Assembly (NCBI GenBank): GCA_003614735.1
Contig: KZ992484.1
Coordinates: 1-43,646, forward strand
Origin: Thamnocephalis sphaerospora
Taxonomy: Eukaryota; Zoopagomycota; Zoopagomycetes; Zoopagales; Sigmoideomycetaceae
Reading direction: 5' to 3'
Length of the DNA stretch: 43,646 nucleotides
Shown: positions 21,848 through 34,965 of the stretch, piece after piece
How positions within the stretch are numbered: position 1 is the stretch's first letter
How the letters are laid out: each line of letters starts with the position of its first letter
Translations under genes and position numbers: made by a program
Notes under the pieces: generated by a model
What the model saw: only the letters and a program-made list of their open reading frames with translations
Told to the model about the DNA's origin: nothing
Database searches by the model: none

Positions 21848-23311
21848 ATGCGCCAGGACGTGCAGGTCGCCTCACACACGCACGGTGTAGTCAGCCCGAC
21901 GCCGCCACCAGACGGCGGCGAAGAGGACGGCGAGCGAGATAGGATGCTGAGCGCGCTGGTAGGCAGCGAAGTCAAGTTTGCGCCGCCGACGGGCGCCGCC
22001 GTGGTGGACGCATCATCGGCTACCACTCCACCGGCGGAGCTCAGTCGTCCCGGCCTACGGAAGCGGAAGGAGGCTCCGGACCATTATCCGTATAATCGCG
22101 CGCGGCGTCAGCGTAGCAACGGAAATATTACGCAGCCGCTAGGATTTTCATCCATCGAGCACGGTGACGACGACGACGACGACGATGACGGCGGCGACGG
22201 CGATCAGGAGCACGGCCGCCACGGTAATGGCATGCACGCGAGCGAGACGAGTGGCGATGTGTTGCCATCCAAAGACATGCCCAACATGGTGACCACGCCA
22301 AGCGCTGCAGCAAATGGCTACGCCGACCTCGGCAGCCATGGCACAGTGCAGCGTACGCCGGTCGAGCCGACTTTTCCGGATGGGCACTACCGCACGCATG
22401 GACGACCGACAGCATCATTGCAAGATCAATCGTCGTCGCAACCGCCGCAGGCAACACAACGAAAACGTGCGCAGTCGATGATATCGCACACGGGAACACC
22501 GACCATGACCAGTCGGCGAGGCCGGCGCCGGTCAAAGGCCGAGCGTACATCCAACGACCTGGGCGATGGCCGGTTGCAGGACGAATGGTCTGCAGAGGCC
22601 ATGGTCAACTTTTTTGGCGAGTCGGCATTGCTGTTTTCGCCGCCGCCTGGTGTGCTCTCAGCAGCAGCCAACGGTTCGTCAAATCCATTCAAGTTTGCGC
22701 TCTCTGGCCGCGCACCGCGCAATGCCAACTTTCGCTGCGAGTTTTGCGGTAAAAAGTACATCAACAAGGCGCCCTTGGTAACGGTAAGCTATGCTATGCG
22801 TGTATATGGTGCTTGTACGGCAGCAGCCAGTCTGTGGTGCAAAATACTGACACTACGCTCATCGTGCAGCATCGCTGGGAGCATCATCCCAGCTGGTTAT
22901 TTGGCGTACGATTTGGCTTGCCGCGTCGACAACAGGTGCAGATGATGGAGGTATGCGGATGGGTGGAGCAGGGCGTGCGTATGGCTGGCTAGCTGGCTGG
23001 CGACAGTTTGGGACTGCACCGTATGGGTCTTTGTCTCGTTAGAGTCGCCCGGGGCGTGCGCATCGTGTCGTTCGATAATATGTGTCCATACTCAACGTGC
23101 GTGGGCGTTCTCTGCGTGTGAACGGTGCTAGGCGGCACAAGCATTGCTCAACATCAAGTATTACCCGCCGGTGGCCCGCGGAGTGGCACAAGGCCATCTC
23201 GGCTCGGATGCGTCGTGCACGGAAGAGGAAGGCGAGGAAGACGAGGAGATTGACGGCGACGACGAGAGCGACGAAACGTATTGCGACGCATACGCCACCA
23301 CGGCCTACTGA
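21848..23311 (+). CDS. Fungal single C2H2 zinc-finger protein (putative transcription factor)
   Basis: Three exons: 21848-22783, 22870-22950 and 23132-23311. They give 398 residues, all at phase 0. About 290 residues of disordered sequence with an eight-Asp run precede the finger. The finger is split by an intron: RCEFCGKKYINKAPLVT joined to HRWEHHPSW, that is C-x2-C-x12-H-x3-H. Fungal relatives have a near-invariant HRWEH core followed by a QQVQ-(L/M)-(L/M)-E-A-A helix. Here it is RRQQVQMME joined to AAQALLNIKYYP. The tail is acidic (EEEGEEDEEIDGDDESDE). Members of this group are nuclear and presumed DNA-binding, but the target is unknown. The canonical His in the 'YxHxxxL' position of relatives is Asn here. 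Confidence 0.85.
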
Positions 23312-23565
23312 CCAATGACGCACGGCGCGTACGCCCGACGACGACGACGACGACCAACGCATCTCTCTGACTACTTTGCCAAATGCCTCCCACTCTGCCA
23401 CGCTGTAAAATAAGACGATAAATAGCAAGCCAACACGCTCGCCCATGTACCGTGTCTGCCATCATGGTGGCGCGAACAAATAATGGAGCAGTTCATTGGA
23501 TCTAACTTGAGAGGCACGAGTGACCTCGTTCTCGATGGCAGCAGGGCGTGGATAGATGGGGGCGC

Positions 23566-26500
23566 CTAACACCAGAGGCGTAGCGTTCGATCAGCGCCGG
23601 CCGACACCAGCCACGGCTGCGTCGGATGGAATTCGCAGTGCAGGACGCCTACAGATAATGTACAGTGCAATGTTAGCGTGCTGTAATAGTGAAGCAGCGT
23701 GCACACTGGCTTACCGAGGCTGTCGACAACCTGATGACCGCGCAGAATCTTGACCGGCACAATAAGCGGATTCTGCAGCAGATCGTTGTATACCATACCA
23801 TGGAAGACGTGCAGATTGCCGTCGTCGCCACAGCTGGCAAACAGCGGGTAGCGCTTATGGAAAGCAACGCTGCGCACCGCTTGGCCGTGGTAGCTGTATG
23901 TGGAAAGATAAGTATGCGTCCATCTAGCGAATACACCAGCACAGTATGTGCTTACCGGAGCGTGCGATATGGACGTGCCGAAAGATCCAGGTCAAACCAG
24001 CAGACGCGCTTGTCGTAACTGCCGACAATCAAGTTGTCGCCTGTGGTCGGTATGACGGCACTGTTGTTAGTGGCTCCTTACAAGGAATACTAAAATATTG
24101 AGCTTACCCGTCGGGTGCACATCCAGGCTGGAAATCCACTTGACGTTCGACTGGAGGGCCTTGACCAGCGACTGCTTTTGCAAGTTGTAGATGCGCACAT
24201 AACGTTGGGTCTACACACATGTGTATGCATACAGATGAGCAACAGGGATGCAATCGGTAATTCTGGTCGCTCAAGATGGCTACGTACTGCGACAAAGAAA
24301 AGAGGCTTGGTCGGATGGAAGGAGATTCGCTGTACGGCGCCCTTTGTCCGACGGAACGGACGCTGCGTCTGCTGCTTGGCCAGCTGATGAATGAGCACTG
24401 CGGCGTCATCGGCTGTGCCAACCAGGTGTATGCAGGTTAGCGCGCCGATCCACGCCACGTGTGGGATGCTCGTCGCAGCAACGTACCTTCGGGCTGGATG
24501 GTGGCAAAGTAGTCACCCTTGCGATGCCACGCAATCTGCTTGACTTCCTATTATAGCGCAAAGCTTAGATGGAGTACATCGTAAAACGGACAGACAATCG
24601 GCTACATACCCGTCGATGCACCAGCACTGCCAGTATTCCCTGTGCCTTCTGCTCTGGCGTTGGCTTATCCCAGCGACACGCAAATGCTACAGACGGACGC
24701 TGGTAAGCTATGATCTAAAAGTATGCACCGGCAAGTGCAACACCCACTCTCATCGGACGACATGGGAGCAGCCTGTCGGAATCCAGCATCGATCAGGTCC
24801 TCCGTTACCGTGCGCCTATCCGTGTCCCAAAGCTTGGTAGGGCTGACGAGATAGACCTTGTCGCCACTGATTATTGGACATGTTGCGCACGGTTAGCCTT
24901 CTGCAAGCACATCAACGCATCCCTGGCTCTGCTTACGCTGCAATGCTCAGCATCAACAGATCGCTGCTTGGATTCCAGGCTACATGCTGCACCACTGCGC
25001 CCAGATTCCAGACCGACAGACAGCGGCCTGTGGACACCTCCCACAAACGTGCAGTCTGATCGTCCGATCCAGACACCATCCATTGGCCGGCAGGGTCCAT
25101 GGTAAAGCTACGAATCCGACCTTCGTGGCCGCGATAGGTGATGGAGGTACGCGTCGGGTAGGGCTCCAAGTCCTTTGGATCTGGCAGCTTTGGCATCAAA
25201 GACTCGGGATCCACATCCACCTGCAGAAGCAATAAAAGCGTTAGTAGACAGTGCGCAGATTGCAGATGAGTACCGATAACTTACCCGATTCTTGCGGACA
25301 CGCGGTGCCAGATACAGATCCAGGCAGCGCTCAAAGCGCTCCTGAACAAAGCGGTCAAATGCGGGCACATGGCGAAGCGTGCTGAACCTGCACATATAGC
25401 GTTGCGTCAGTCACATATCGCGGCTGCATAGACTTGATGGGATGATTGCTTACTTTTGCGGCAACCACTGCTGCTTGCGCTCGCTCGGTTCGGTACGCTC
25501 AAAGGTGCGCCGCTCCTTCTCATCCGGCAGATACTCCTCTGGCGGATTGTACGACTCTTCGTTGCCCGGCAGCGCCATCTTGGGTGCAGGAATATGCAGT
25601 GCGCCACGTTCGGTCGCCTCCTCTGGTGCGTCGCGCCACAGATCAAAGAAGCGCGGGGCAGCAACCTTGTGCTTGTCGCGCCGGATCACACCGTGGCGAA
25701 TATAGCGCACCAATTGCATAATCTAACGAGACATTGGCTGGTGTGTTAAATGTTGAATAATGCACAACACACCAGCAGGCAAGCACATACCCGCTTAGCT
25801 TCCCACTTGGAGCGGATAAAGCGGCGCTTGGGCTCGTCGCCACCTGTCACGGGCGTGATGCTTGTTTTGCTGGAGAAGAACTCGACAAGAGGCTGCCATC
25901 GACATGGCGCAAAAAAGATCAGTTTGCGATAAACAGCATGGTTGCCATCCTGCGACTCTGCGCTCGTCACCTACAGCATATGGATCATAGTTGACATCTG
26001 GCAGCCGGCCTTCACGCATGCGCTTGATGATTTCCAAATCCTCGCTAGAGAGCACCACATCCTCCTGCTGCAGCTCATCGCGCACCGTTTTCCTATATAT
26101 GCCTGCTGTTAGACATTCTGACGCAAACCGTATCAAATCACGCTACGGTCGGTACGCACCAAGCATCGGGATCGTCCACATTCGCCAGGAACTTGTCCAG
26201 CTCATCCTTGATGGCAGACTTTGTGATTGGCTTGCCATCCAAATCATAGCCAATATGGTCAAAGTCCTTGTACCATTCCATCGGGATATTGCCAACGGTG
26301 TTGGTGCCTGCCTGCTCCGTCTCCGAGTCGCTATCTGGAGTGGCATCGATCTCGGGGCGGATCGTGTCGCGTAGTGGGTCCAGCGTACGATCCAGGCCTG
26401 GAATGACCATCTCATCCTCCTCGTTCTCGTCCTCCTCCTCTTCCTCGTCGTCCGATCCCTGATAAAAGCTGGAAACAAAGTGAGCGAGTGCTAGCTGGTG

Positions 26501-27023
26501 TAGCGGTTTACCTCTACCAAACTTACCCGTCTTCGCTGTCCGTCTCGTCATTGGAGTCCGCTGCAGCGATACTCTCATCGTCCGCCTCGCCGGCATGCTC
26601 CTTGTCGGAGGCTGCATCATGGGCGTCCTGGTTGTCGGCGTTCACCTCGGGAAACACCTCGGCTGGCGCATCCTCATCATCCTGGGCATCGTCGTCCGAC
26701 AATTCTTCGTCACTGCGCATGTCGATACCAACGGCAGCGCCAAATACGCCCGAAGCTAGCTCGTCATCCTCCTCTTCGTCATTCCGAGTCTGAGCACGCT
26801 GGCCACGGCGCTTTGTGGCTGGCTGTTCGCGGCTACGCTTCCGCTGCACAGTCGGCGGCGCCACTGGTTCTGGCGCTACCACCTCCGCCTTGGCGCCCTT
26901 CTTGCTGCGCGGCTTGACGGCCTTTTTCGTCGGCCGCTGTGTCGCTAGCGAGGTGGATTCCGCAGCTTCGGGCGCGACCGTCTTTTGCGCAGCCGCAGCT
27001 GGAGACGACTTCTTCTTGGCCAT
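23566..27023 (-). CDS. ERB1: Ribosome biogenesis protein Erb1 (BOP1), WD40 protein of the PeBoW complex
   Basis: 15 exons, minus strand: 27023-26527, 26468-26160, 26092-25975, 25892-25791, 25722-25454, 25387-25285, 25220-24937, 24866-24748, 24707-24610, 24547-24487, 24412-24288, 24210-24108, 24040-23956, 23893-23715 and 23648-23566. They give 844 residues. A Lys-rich then strongly acidic N-terminus precedes the BOP1 N-terminal domain ([52 protein letters not shown]). WD40 repeats follow, with markers [69 protein letters not shown] and [11 protein letters not shown]. Erb1 works with Nop7/PES1 and Ytm1/WDR12 in 27S pre-rRNA processing and 60S assembly in the nucleolus. The junction 24748/24707 implies a 40-nt intron and is the least certain. 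The gene is convergent with the C2H2 gene. Confidence 0.95.
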
Positions 27024-27330
27024 GCTAGCTTATGTATGCGATGCAGGTGGGCACGCTGGCGTATACAAAACAGCACAGCAAAGCGGGAGCAGCAGACGAG
27101 AGATTGGAATGGGACGATCGTGTGGCTCGTCGACCATGCGGCAACAGTGGCAAGACACAGTTTTTTCTTTTTTTTCGCGCTCATTTTTCGTTCGCCACTC
27201 AAACCTCCACAACACAGCACACACACACACACACGCGCGCGACTTGTAGACACGATCCATAGCATCAAATTGGGGCGTACGCAGTTTACTAGAACAAAAC
27301 TGCGCAGATCAAACGGCGTCCGTAAGGAGC
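27024..27330. other. Promoter-side interval of Erb1
   Basis: Between the Erb1 start and the stop of the ubiquitin-S27a gene on the same strand. It contains a T-run near 27161-27177 and a CA repeat at about 27217-27238. No coding was seen. Confidence 0.6.
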
Positions 27331-28843
<1,513 letters not shown>

Positions 28844-30110
28844 ATGGCCAGCGGATACGACCGAGCGCTCACCGTCTTTTCGCCAGACGGCCACCTGTTC
28901 CAGGTGGAGTATGCGATGGAGGCAGTGCGCAAGGGCACCACGGCGGTAGGTGGCGGACCGCGCAGGAGGACTGGACATTTGCGCCGGCACAGTGGAATCG
29001 CCAGTGCTTGCGAGGCTGATGGTGTCCATTTGGTCGGCTGTAGGTCGGCGTACGCGGCAAGGACGTTGTGGTGCTGGGCGTCGAGAAAAAGTCGGTGCTG
29101 CAGCTCCAGGACCCGCGTACTGTGCGCAAAGTGCATATGATCGACGATCACATCTGTCTTGCGTTTGCCGGTGAGCATTTACGCCAGAGTGCATACACTT
29201 GAAGCTAGAAATGGGTGCTGATCGACCACCGTAGGTCTCACTGCCGACGCACGTGTGCTGCTGGACAAGGCGCGCATCGAGTGCCAAAGCCATCGATTGA
29301 CGGTAGAGGATGCGGTCTCTGTGGAGTACATCTCTCGCTACATTGCTGGCATTCAGCAGGTAGGCCATGGCGCGGTCATGGGATGACGCCAAACCGCTTG
29401 TTACCAACACTGCCGATGGCCGTTTATGCAGAGGTACACGCAGCGCGGCGGTGTTCGTCCCTTTGGCATTGCCACCCTGATTATCGGCTTCGATGTGGAC
29501 GGCTCGCCACGCCTGTATCAAACGGATCCGGCTGGCACATACTCGGCATGGAAGGTAGGTATTTCTACGACGATACTGCCAGCGTGCTCGCCAAAGCACA
29601 GTGGGATGCCAACCCATACTGCCATAATCTAGGCCAATGCGATCGGCCGTAGCTCCAAGACGGTGCGCGAGTTTTTGGAAAAGAACCACCGCGAGGAGAT
29701 GTCGTCCGAGGATACAATCAAGCTGGCAGTCAAATCGCTGCTGGAGGTGCGTCTGCAAACGCTTGAACACTGTCCACGCTAAGCTGACCATTTGGCGGAA
29801 ACTGGCTGCATGCTACTAGGTGGTGCAGACCGGCGCAAAGAACATTGAAATTGCAGTGATGACGTCCGATAGCAAGGTCAAGGTGCGCGACGCTGGGATG
29901 GGGGGAATAGACTAGGACCTTGCAAATGGCAAACTAATGCGTGCGCATGCGATGCATTTCATCCTGTATTGCGACGGCGGTTGACTGCTACAGCACCTCG
30001 AACAGTCTGAGGTGGAAGAGATTGTGCTCGAGATTGAGCGGGAGAAGGAGGCCGAGGCCGAGCGGAAGAAGCTGCGTCCGAGTGCTGCCGCCTCTTCCTC
30101 AGCACAGTAA
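28844..30110 (+). CDS. PRE6: 20S proteasome alpha-type subunit 4 (PSMA7/Pre6 class)
   Basis: Seven exons: 28844-28945, 29044-29170, 29235-29359, 29432-29554, 29633-29746, 29820-29882 and 29994-30110. They give 256 residues. The alpha-subunit N-terminal signature is [20 protein letters not shown]. Alpha4-type markers are [78 protein letters not shown] and a charged coiled tail [14 protein letters not shown]. Alpha subunits form the outer rings and gate of the core particle and are not proteolytic. The length matches the family (about 250). It ends 251 bp before the convergent Pmt2 gene. Confidence 0.96.
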
Positions 30111-30361
30111 GAAACGCTAGACGTACTGGACGCGATTCACCGTCATCCATACCGCCGTTGTAGCGGTGGTTTTCGCTGTCGCTGGACCGCATACGCGTGA
30201 AATACATGTTCCTGTGTCGTGTCATGGATCAATGTAACACTGGTGTATACATCTCGACCTGCAGCGCAGCGTCGCAGAAGCTAGTGTATTTCAATGCCAG
30301 TACGTACATTGGCCACTACCATCATCGCCATCTTGGCGCAAAAGCACATACGCGGGGCTGT

Positions 30362-32937
30362 CTAGATGCGATAGTCCATTACCTGCCAGTCGGCCAGCCA
30401 GGAGCGGTTTTCCATCAGATCGCTTGCCCAGTCAAAGCCAAACGAGAACGGCGCAAAGTATAGGAACATGCCAAGCACCGGGATCAGAATGCTCAGATAC
30501 ACAATGTTCTGCTGCGCGCGCGACTTTTTGCCGACAAAGTGGTCGTACAGGAACGGAATGGCCAGCGCGGCAATGTAGAGTGCTGGTAGGTAGTGATGCA
30601 GGTAGAGCACGCGGCCCATGATGAAGAACGGCATGTAGTGCAGGAACCAGCCGCCAGCGATGGCATAGGCGCCAAACATGAACGTCTCGCACTCGCCTGG
30701 TCAGAGTACAGAGCGTAAGTACGTGCAGAGGGCGACGCGCATGGATCATGCCGCATGGCATCGCTGCCTTACCAGGAAGCCAGTCGTGATAGCCGCGGCG
30801 GATGCGTGCCTCGTAAATGACCACCAGCAAGCCAACCGTCAGAATGGCCACAGTGCTCGTCAGCCAGACGGCAGGGTTGCCAAGCAGCAGATACTTGATG
30901 CTCGAGTCGCCCCAGCCGTTCATGCGCATGCCCACCAGCATGAGCGGCCACTGCCATGCGGCCGAGGTGGCACGATCGTCGCGTGTGTCATCGGGAACCA
31001 GCGCATTGTTGCTGGTCCACATGGCTGCGTTCAGCTGTGCAAAGTCGCGCAGGAAGGACGAGCGAAAGGCGGAGCGTGGCGCAGCCGGAACTACATGCGT
31101 CAGGGCATAGCAGCAACGCGGACATTGGCACGTTAGTTATCGGCACTGGCATGGTGTGCTTACGCAAACGCTTGGCAACTTACGCTTCTCGTTGCGATGC
31201 CACTCAATGTTCCACAGGGCGGCCGACGAAGAGGTATCCTTCTTATGATCGCACACCACCTCGCCCTGCTTGAAGCCCCACTCGGGCAGATGCGTGTTGT
31301 GACCGCGCAGCAGACAGTCAAACGCCACATTGCGCAGATGGAAGCGGGTTGTGAGAGAGTGGACGTGGCCCGGCTTGCCCTTGTACATGTCATCGACCAC
31401 CTCAACGCGCCAGTGGTCGCCCTTATCGCCAAAGGATGCGTTTCCATAGCCGGACACTTCCCACATCGACTTGGTCACGGGCGCCTCGATACTGTGCGAG
31501 TGCAGGTTTGCATTGGTCGACACGTGCAGTAGTCGGATCACGTCGCCGTCCTTGATGAACTGCGGTTCCTCCTCCTCGAACGCCTTGATCGGATCCTTGC
31601 CGGCTGCCTCGACATCGGCCAGCCACTTGCGCTGATCGTCCCAGTTGCGTGCAATCATCCAGTTGTTGTTCTCATCCTTGTGACCGTAGGTCGTCACCTG
31701 CTGTTGTTGCGAGCCGACGGGGAACTTTTGCACATGCGAATGCAGCAGACCGCCGCCGTACGCGTTGGACTTGACCGTCACCAGAGAGCCATACGCCAGC
31801 TCGAGCGGATTATCCACCAGGTTGTTGCCACGCAGACCCGCCTGGAACAGCGAGCTCATCTGCGCGTCGCCTTCACCGCTGCGGTACAGCAGGGCAAAGT
31901 GAACCCAGAAGGAGAACATGTAGACGAGCATTGGTATCACAATCAGGCACAGGATACGCGCAGCCCAGTGTTTGGCGTAAACCTGTTTCGGCATGGCCAG
32001 ATGGCCCAGCTTATCAAACAGATCGTAGATGGTATAGAGGCCAACCAGAGCCACCGAGAACAGACCAACCCACTTGACGCTGGACACCATGCCAAGCGAC
32101 AAGCCATTGGCCACCAGCCACAGCCACCAGTCAAACGAGAAGGGCTGATGGCGCTGAGCGTGGAATCCAACAAAGGTGTACAGGCTGAGTGCCGTGAAAA
32201 AGAGCAACATCGAGTCGAGCAGAATGAAGCGACTGATGACCAGCAGCGCGTTCTCTACATTATGTCATACACACGTTAGCCGACAATATGAAGCGCACTC
32301 GCACCGACACTGCCGCTACCCACCACACAGGATCAGCACGCCAGCCAGGAAAGCGGCGCGGTTTGAGAAGCCAAGCTCGTGCGCTGTGCCATAAGCCAGC
32401 GGAACCAGCAGAGCACCAAAGGTGGCCAGAATCACTCGCATGGCGGTGTAGTTGAGGCCTTCCGGATAGACGCTACCTGACTTGAAGTCGAACGAGCCAT
32501 CGTAGCCGGCTAGTGCACCGGCCAGGCCAACCAGCACTTTGCCCAGCGGCGGGTGCACGTCAAAGTAAAAGTCGTGCTTTAGATAGTGCGATCCAAACTT
32601 GCCAAAGTGCGCTTCATCCCAGACGACAGTGTTGGACCAGCCGAGGCGATAGTAGCGCGACCAGAATGAGAGCAACGTGAGCAGCGCCGGCGCAATCACG
32701 TCCGCATGCTGTCGCACAAACACACGCTGCAGCCAGGGTCAGTCAGGGCTCGTCAGGACCGGTGGCGACCGTACGGACGCAACCACTTACCAGCGGCGCA
32801 TCCTCTGGCCTCTTGGCAGTCGGCAATGCGGCCTTCTTTAGCGCGTCCGCATCCTCCTCAGGCCGCCCGGCGGGCGACGCAGACGCACCAGCGAGCGCGC
32901 TCCCGACATGGCGCTGGCGCAGGGTGTCGCTTGTCAT
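30362..32937 (-). CDS. PMT2: Dolichyl-phosphate-mannose--protein mannosyltransferase, Pmt2 type
   Basis: Five exons, minus strand: 32937-32791, 32726-32324, 32254-31184, 31090-30773 and 30696-30362. They give 757 residues, the usual Pmt2 length. A short cytosolic N-terminus is followed by the luminal DE motif (VVWDEAHFGKFGSHYLK) and FYFDVHPPLGKVLVGL. SRFILLDSMLLFF follows. The MIR-domain loop begins GGGLLHSHVQKFP and contains LLHVSTNANLHSHSIEAPV and HRVEVVDD-like repeats. The C-terminal membrane segments include GGWFLHYMPFFIMGR and YLHHYLPALY. The enzyme transfers mannose from Dol-P-Man to Ser/Thr of secretory proteins in the ER, and Pmt2-family members usually pair with Pmt1-family members. 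The YDGSFDFKSG and DNPLELAYGS variants favour Pmt2/POMT2 over Pmt1 or Pmt4. Confidence 0.94.
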
Positions 32938-33342
32938 GGCGACGGCAGTCAGCGCTACAGTATTGTAACCAGGCGGCTAATCCAGCGGAAATGTAACAGA
33001 GATAGCAAGACGTGTAGCTGCGCTGGCGGCAAAGTAAGGGATGGGTAGCGCGAAGGAGATGAGAGCGACGAGAACAGGGCGGCTCAGTGCAACCTACGTG
33101 GCGCGTCTAAACTTGTCCACTGGTCCACCGGCCCATGCGCCCTCACCACCCGACCAGCCGCAGGATGGCTCATATGTGCCGACCGCAGAACTCATCCGTT
33201 CTAGGCGAGGGCAATTCATTTTAATGGCACGTTGGCTGGCTTGCAATTACAAAAGGCGATAAACGCAAACAGTGCTGCGTCGCAAGCGCCAGGTCGACCA
33301 GAGCATGGCAACGGCTTTGATCTTGACCATGGCACGCCGTGA
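32938..33342. other. Intergenic interval between tandem minus-strand genes
   Basis: 405 bp between the Pmt2 start and the Rpb7 stop. It should hold the Pmt2 promoter and Rpb7 3' UTR. No coding or repeat was recognised. Confidence 0.6.
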
Positions 33343-34208
33343 CTACTGGCTGATCACGCCCAGATAGTCCTCCTTGATGGTTCCAATGGCAAACTGGATG
33401 GCATCGTGCCGCATACATGGTAAGCATCCGTGCTCTAGCGACCACATCGCCTGGCACACTCACAATCTCAGTGGCATCCATTCGTGTGCCCACAATCTTG
33501 AGCCGAATCAGCGATCCCTTTTGAATAAGCTATACCGCATACAATCGTCGGTGTGTGAGCCAACAGGCGCCTGTCATCGCCCTTTGCCTCCTGTGGCTTG
33601 CCTGATCTTCGGACGTGTAGCACGGTTGATCTCCGTTGGGGTCGTAGTTTAGATCGGCCGGAATCAACTGCAGGGCGCCGCTATGTGTCAGCAACGTTGA
33701 CATGACTGCATGCTCGTCCACGTACATGCGTCGAGACAAACACCTGCAGCGGGCCCACATCGGCGAAAAAGCCCATCTAGCCAGCGGACATGCATCGTAC
33801 CGCAGGCACGCATCGTCAGTCATCCACAGCTTTCTGGCCGTCGGCTGCGCCCGTACCTTGTTCACCGTGGTAACAATGCCGTCCTCCACTTCGCCCTTGA
33901 ACGGCTTAAACACCACCGCGGTGTAGCGCGCGTGAAAGTCGGCCAGACCAATATTGGGCAGCACTCGGCCGCGGCTAATCTCGTTCACCTGCAGCACTGC
34001 CACCACATAGCCATAGCGGCCAGAGCAGGAACCCTCCACTTCGGCACGCAGGCGTAGTTCCACGTATTCCTGCATCCGCGGCCCAAAGTACATGGGGTGC
34101 AGTTGCACCGTGTGCGACAGCTCCTTCTACAAGGACATGCGCGGAACGGTCAGCGTCGCCGCACATTGCAGACGCGTTTCGTCGCTTGCCTCCCACCAAA
34201 AAGTACAT
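33343..34208 (-). CDS. RPB7: RNA polymerase II subunit Rpb7
   Basis: Six exons, minus strand: 34208-34197, 34126-33857, 33776-33726, 33667-33602, 33529-33464 and 33393-33343. They give 171 residues, the same as yeast Rpb7. The first exon codes only four residues (MYFL). Family landmarks are QLHPMYFGPRM, EVEGSCSGRYGYVVAVLQV, RYTAVVFKPFKGEVEDGIV, VGPLQVFVSTH, LIPADLNYDPNGDQPCYTSE, GSLIRLKIVGTRMDATEI and FAIGTIKEDYLGVISQ. Rpb7 pairs with Rpb4 as the stalk of Pol II and binds emerging RNA through its OB fold. The fourth intron has a GC donor (CAG|GCAAGC). A paralogue such as Rpc25 is excluded by length and the 'SCSGRYG' region. Confidence 0.96.
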
Positions 34209-34722
34209 GGCGGCAGACTAGGTACGCGATGCAGCCAAATGGCCAAGCGGGCTCGCTCAGCGCCAAGCACAGCGATCGGACGGTCGGTTGATGGTAAACG
34301 CACAGTGCCAGTGGCTACGGCGTTGTCTAATGTGCACGCTACTACAAGATGGAGCAAGGCGGGCACAGGTCGTGGTCTGGAATCCGCGCTGCAGCTGCGG
34401 GCAGAGCAGGATTCAGGGATAAGCAGCAGCCCAAGCAAGTGGGCAACGGCGATGATGCTGGTAAGCGGACGTGGTATGGAAAGCAGAACACACGCGTCAT
34501 GTCGCCGGTGGCCTCTGTTTACGTCGACGTGCTCAGCCAGCCAGCTGGCGCACCATCCCACACAAAAAAGTACAAGTAGCGTAGAGACTATTTATTGTAA
34601 TCTACAAAACAGACAGCGCAGCTGCAGCTTGTACACCCTACCTAGCAGACAGAAACACGCGCGTTAGCCAGTGCGGTTGGCCTGGTACAGACATGCGCAG
34701 AGAGTGCGAGTCGCGTAGCAGA
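34209..34722. other. Intergenic interval upstream of Rpb7
   Basis: About 510 bp between the Rpb7 start and the end of the next minus-strand gene. Only short frames without domains are present. Confidence 0.55.
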
Positions 34723-34965
34723 TCAGAAGGAAGGCAGTAGGTTGGTTGTATCCTCAGGTATCGCTCCTTTGCGGGGAACGATACGGTCGGTGGTAGTGAC
34801 ATCCAAAGAGGTCATCATCTCGGCAGGCGACACGCCATAGGCAAACGGACGGATTGACCGACAGGCAGATGGATGGGCGAATGGATGGATGCTTACCTTG
34901 TAGATGGACGAATACAGCGGCGGGGCGAACAATGATGATAAGAGGACAAGTACAGGGTGCAACAT
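34723..34965 (-). CDS. Very small protein with an N-terminal hydrophobic segment, possibly spliced
   Basis: The frame from ATG 34965 to TGA 34723 is open for 80 residues. A strong donor (AAG|GTAAGC, intron from 34896) and an acceptor GAG ending at 34819 allow an in-frame 78-nt intron. This gives exons 34965-34897 and 34818-34723 and a 54-residue protein. Residues 1-22 (MLHPVLVLLSSLFAPPLY...) look like a membrane anchor or signal. The spliced tail is polar with VPRKGAIPED and ends LLPSF. The removed part is a GGAT-type microsatellite read as HPSIRPS-like peptide, which favours splicing. I do not recognise the family; a small mitochondrial or ER membrane protein is one guess. Confidence 0.45.
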   Translation of the reverse strand: MLHPVLVLLSSLFAPPLYSSIYKVSIHPFAHPSACRSIRPFAYGVSPAEMMTSLDVTTTDRIVPRKGAIPEDTTNLLPSF

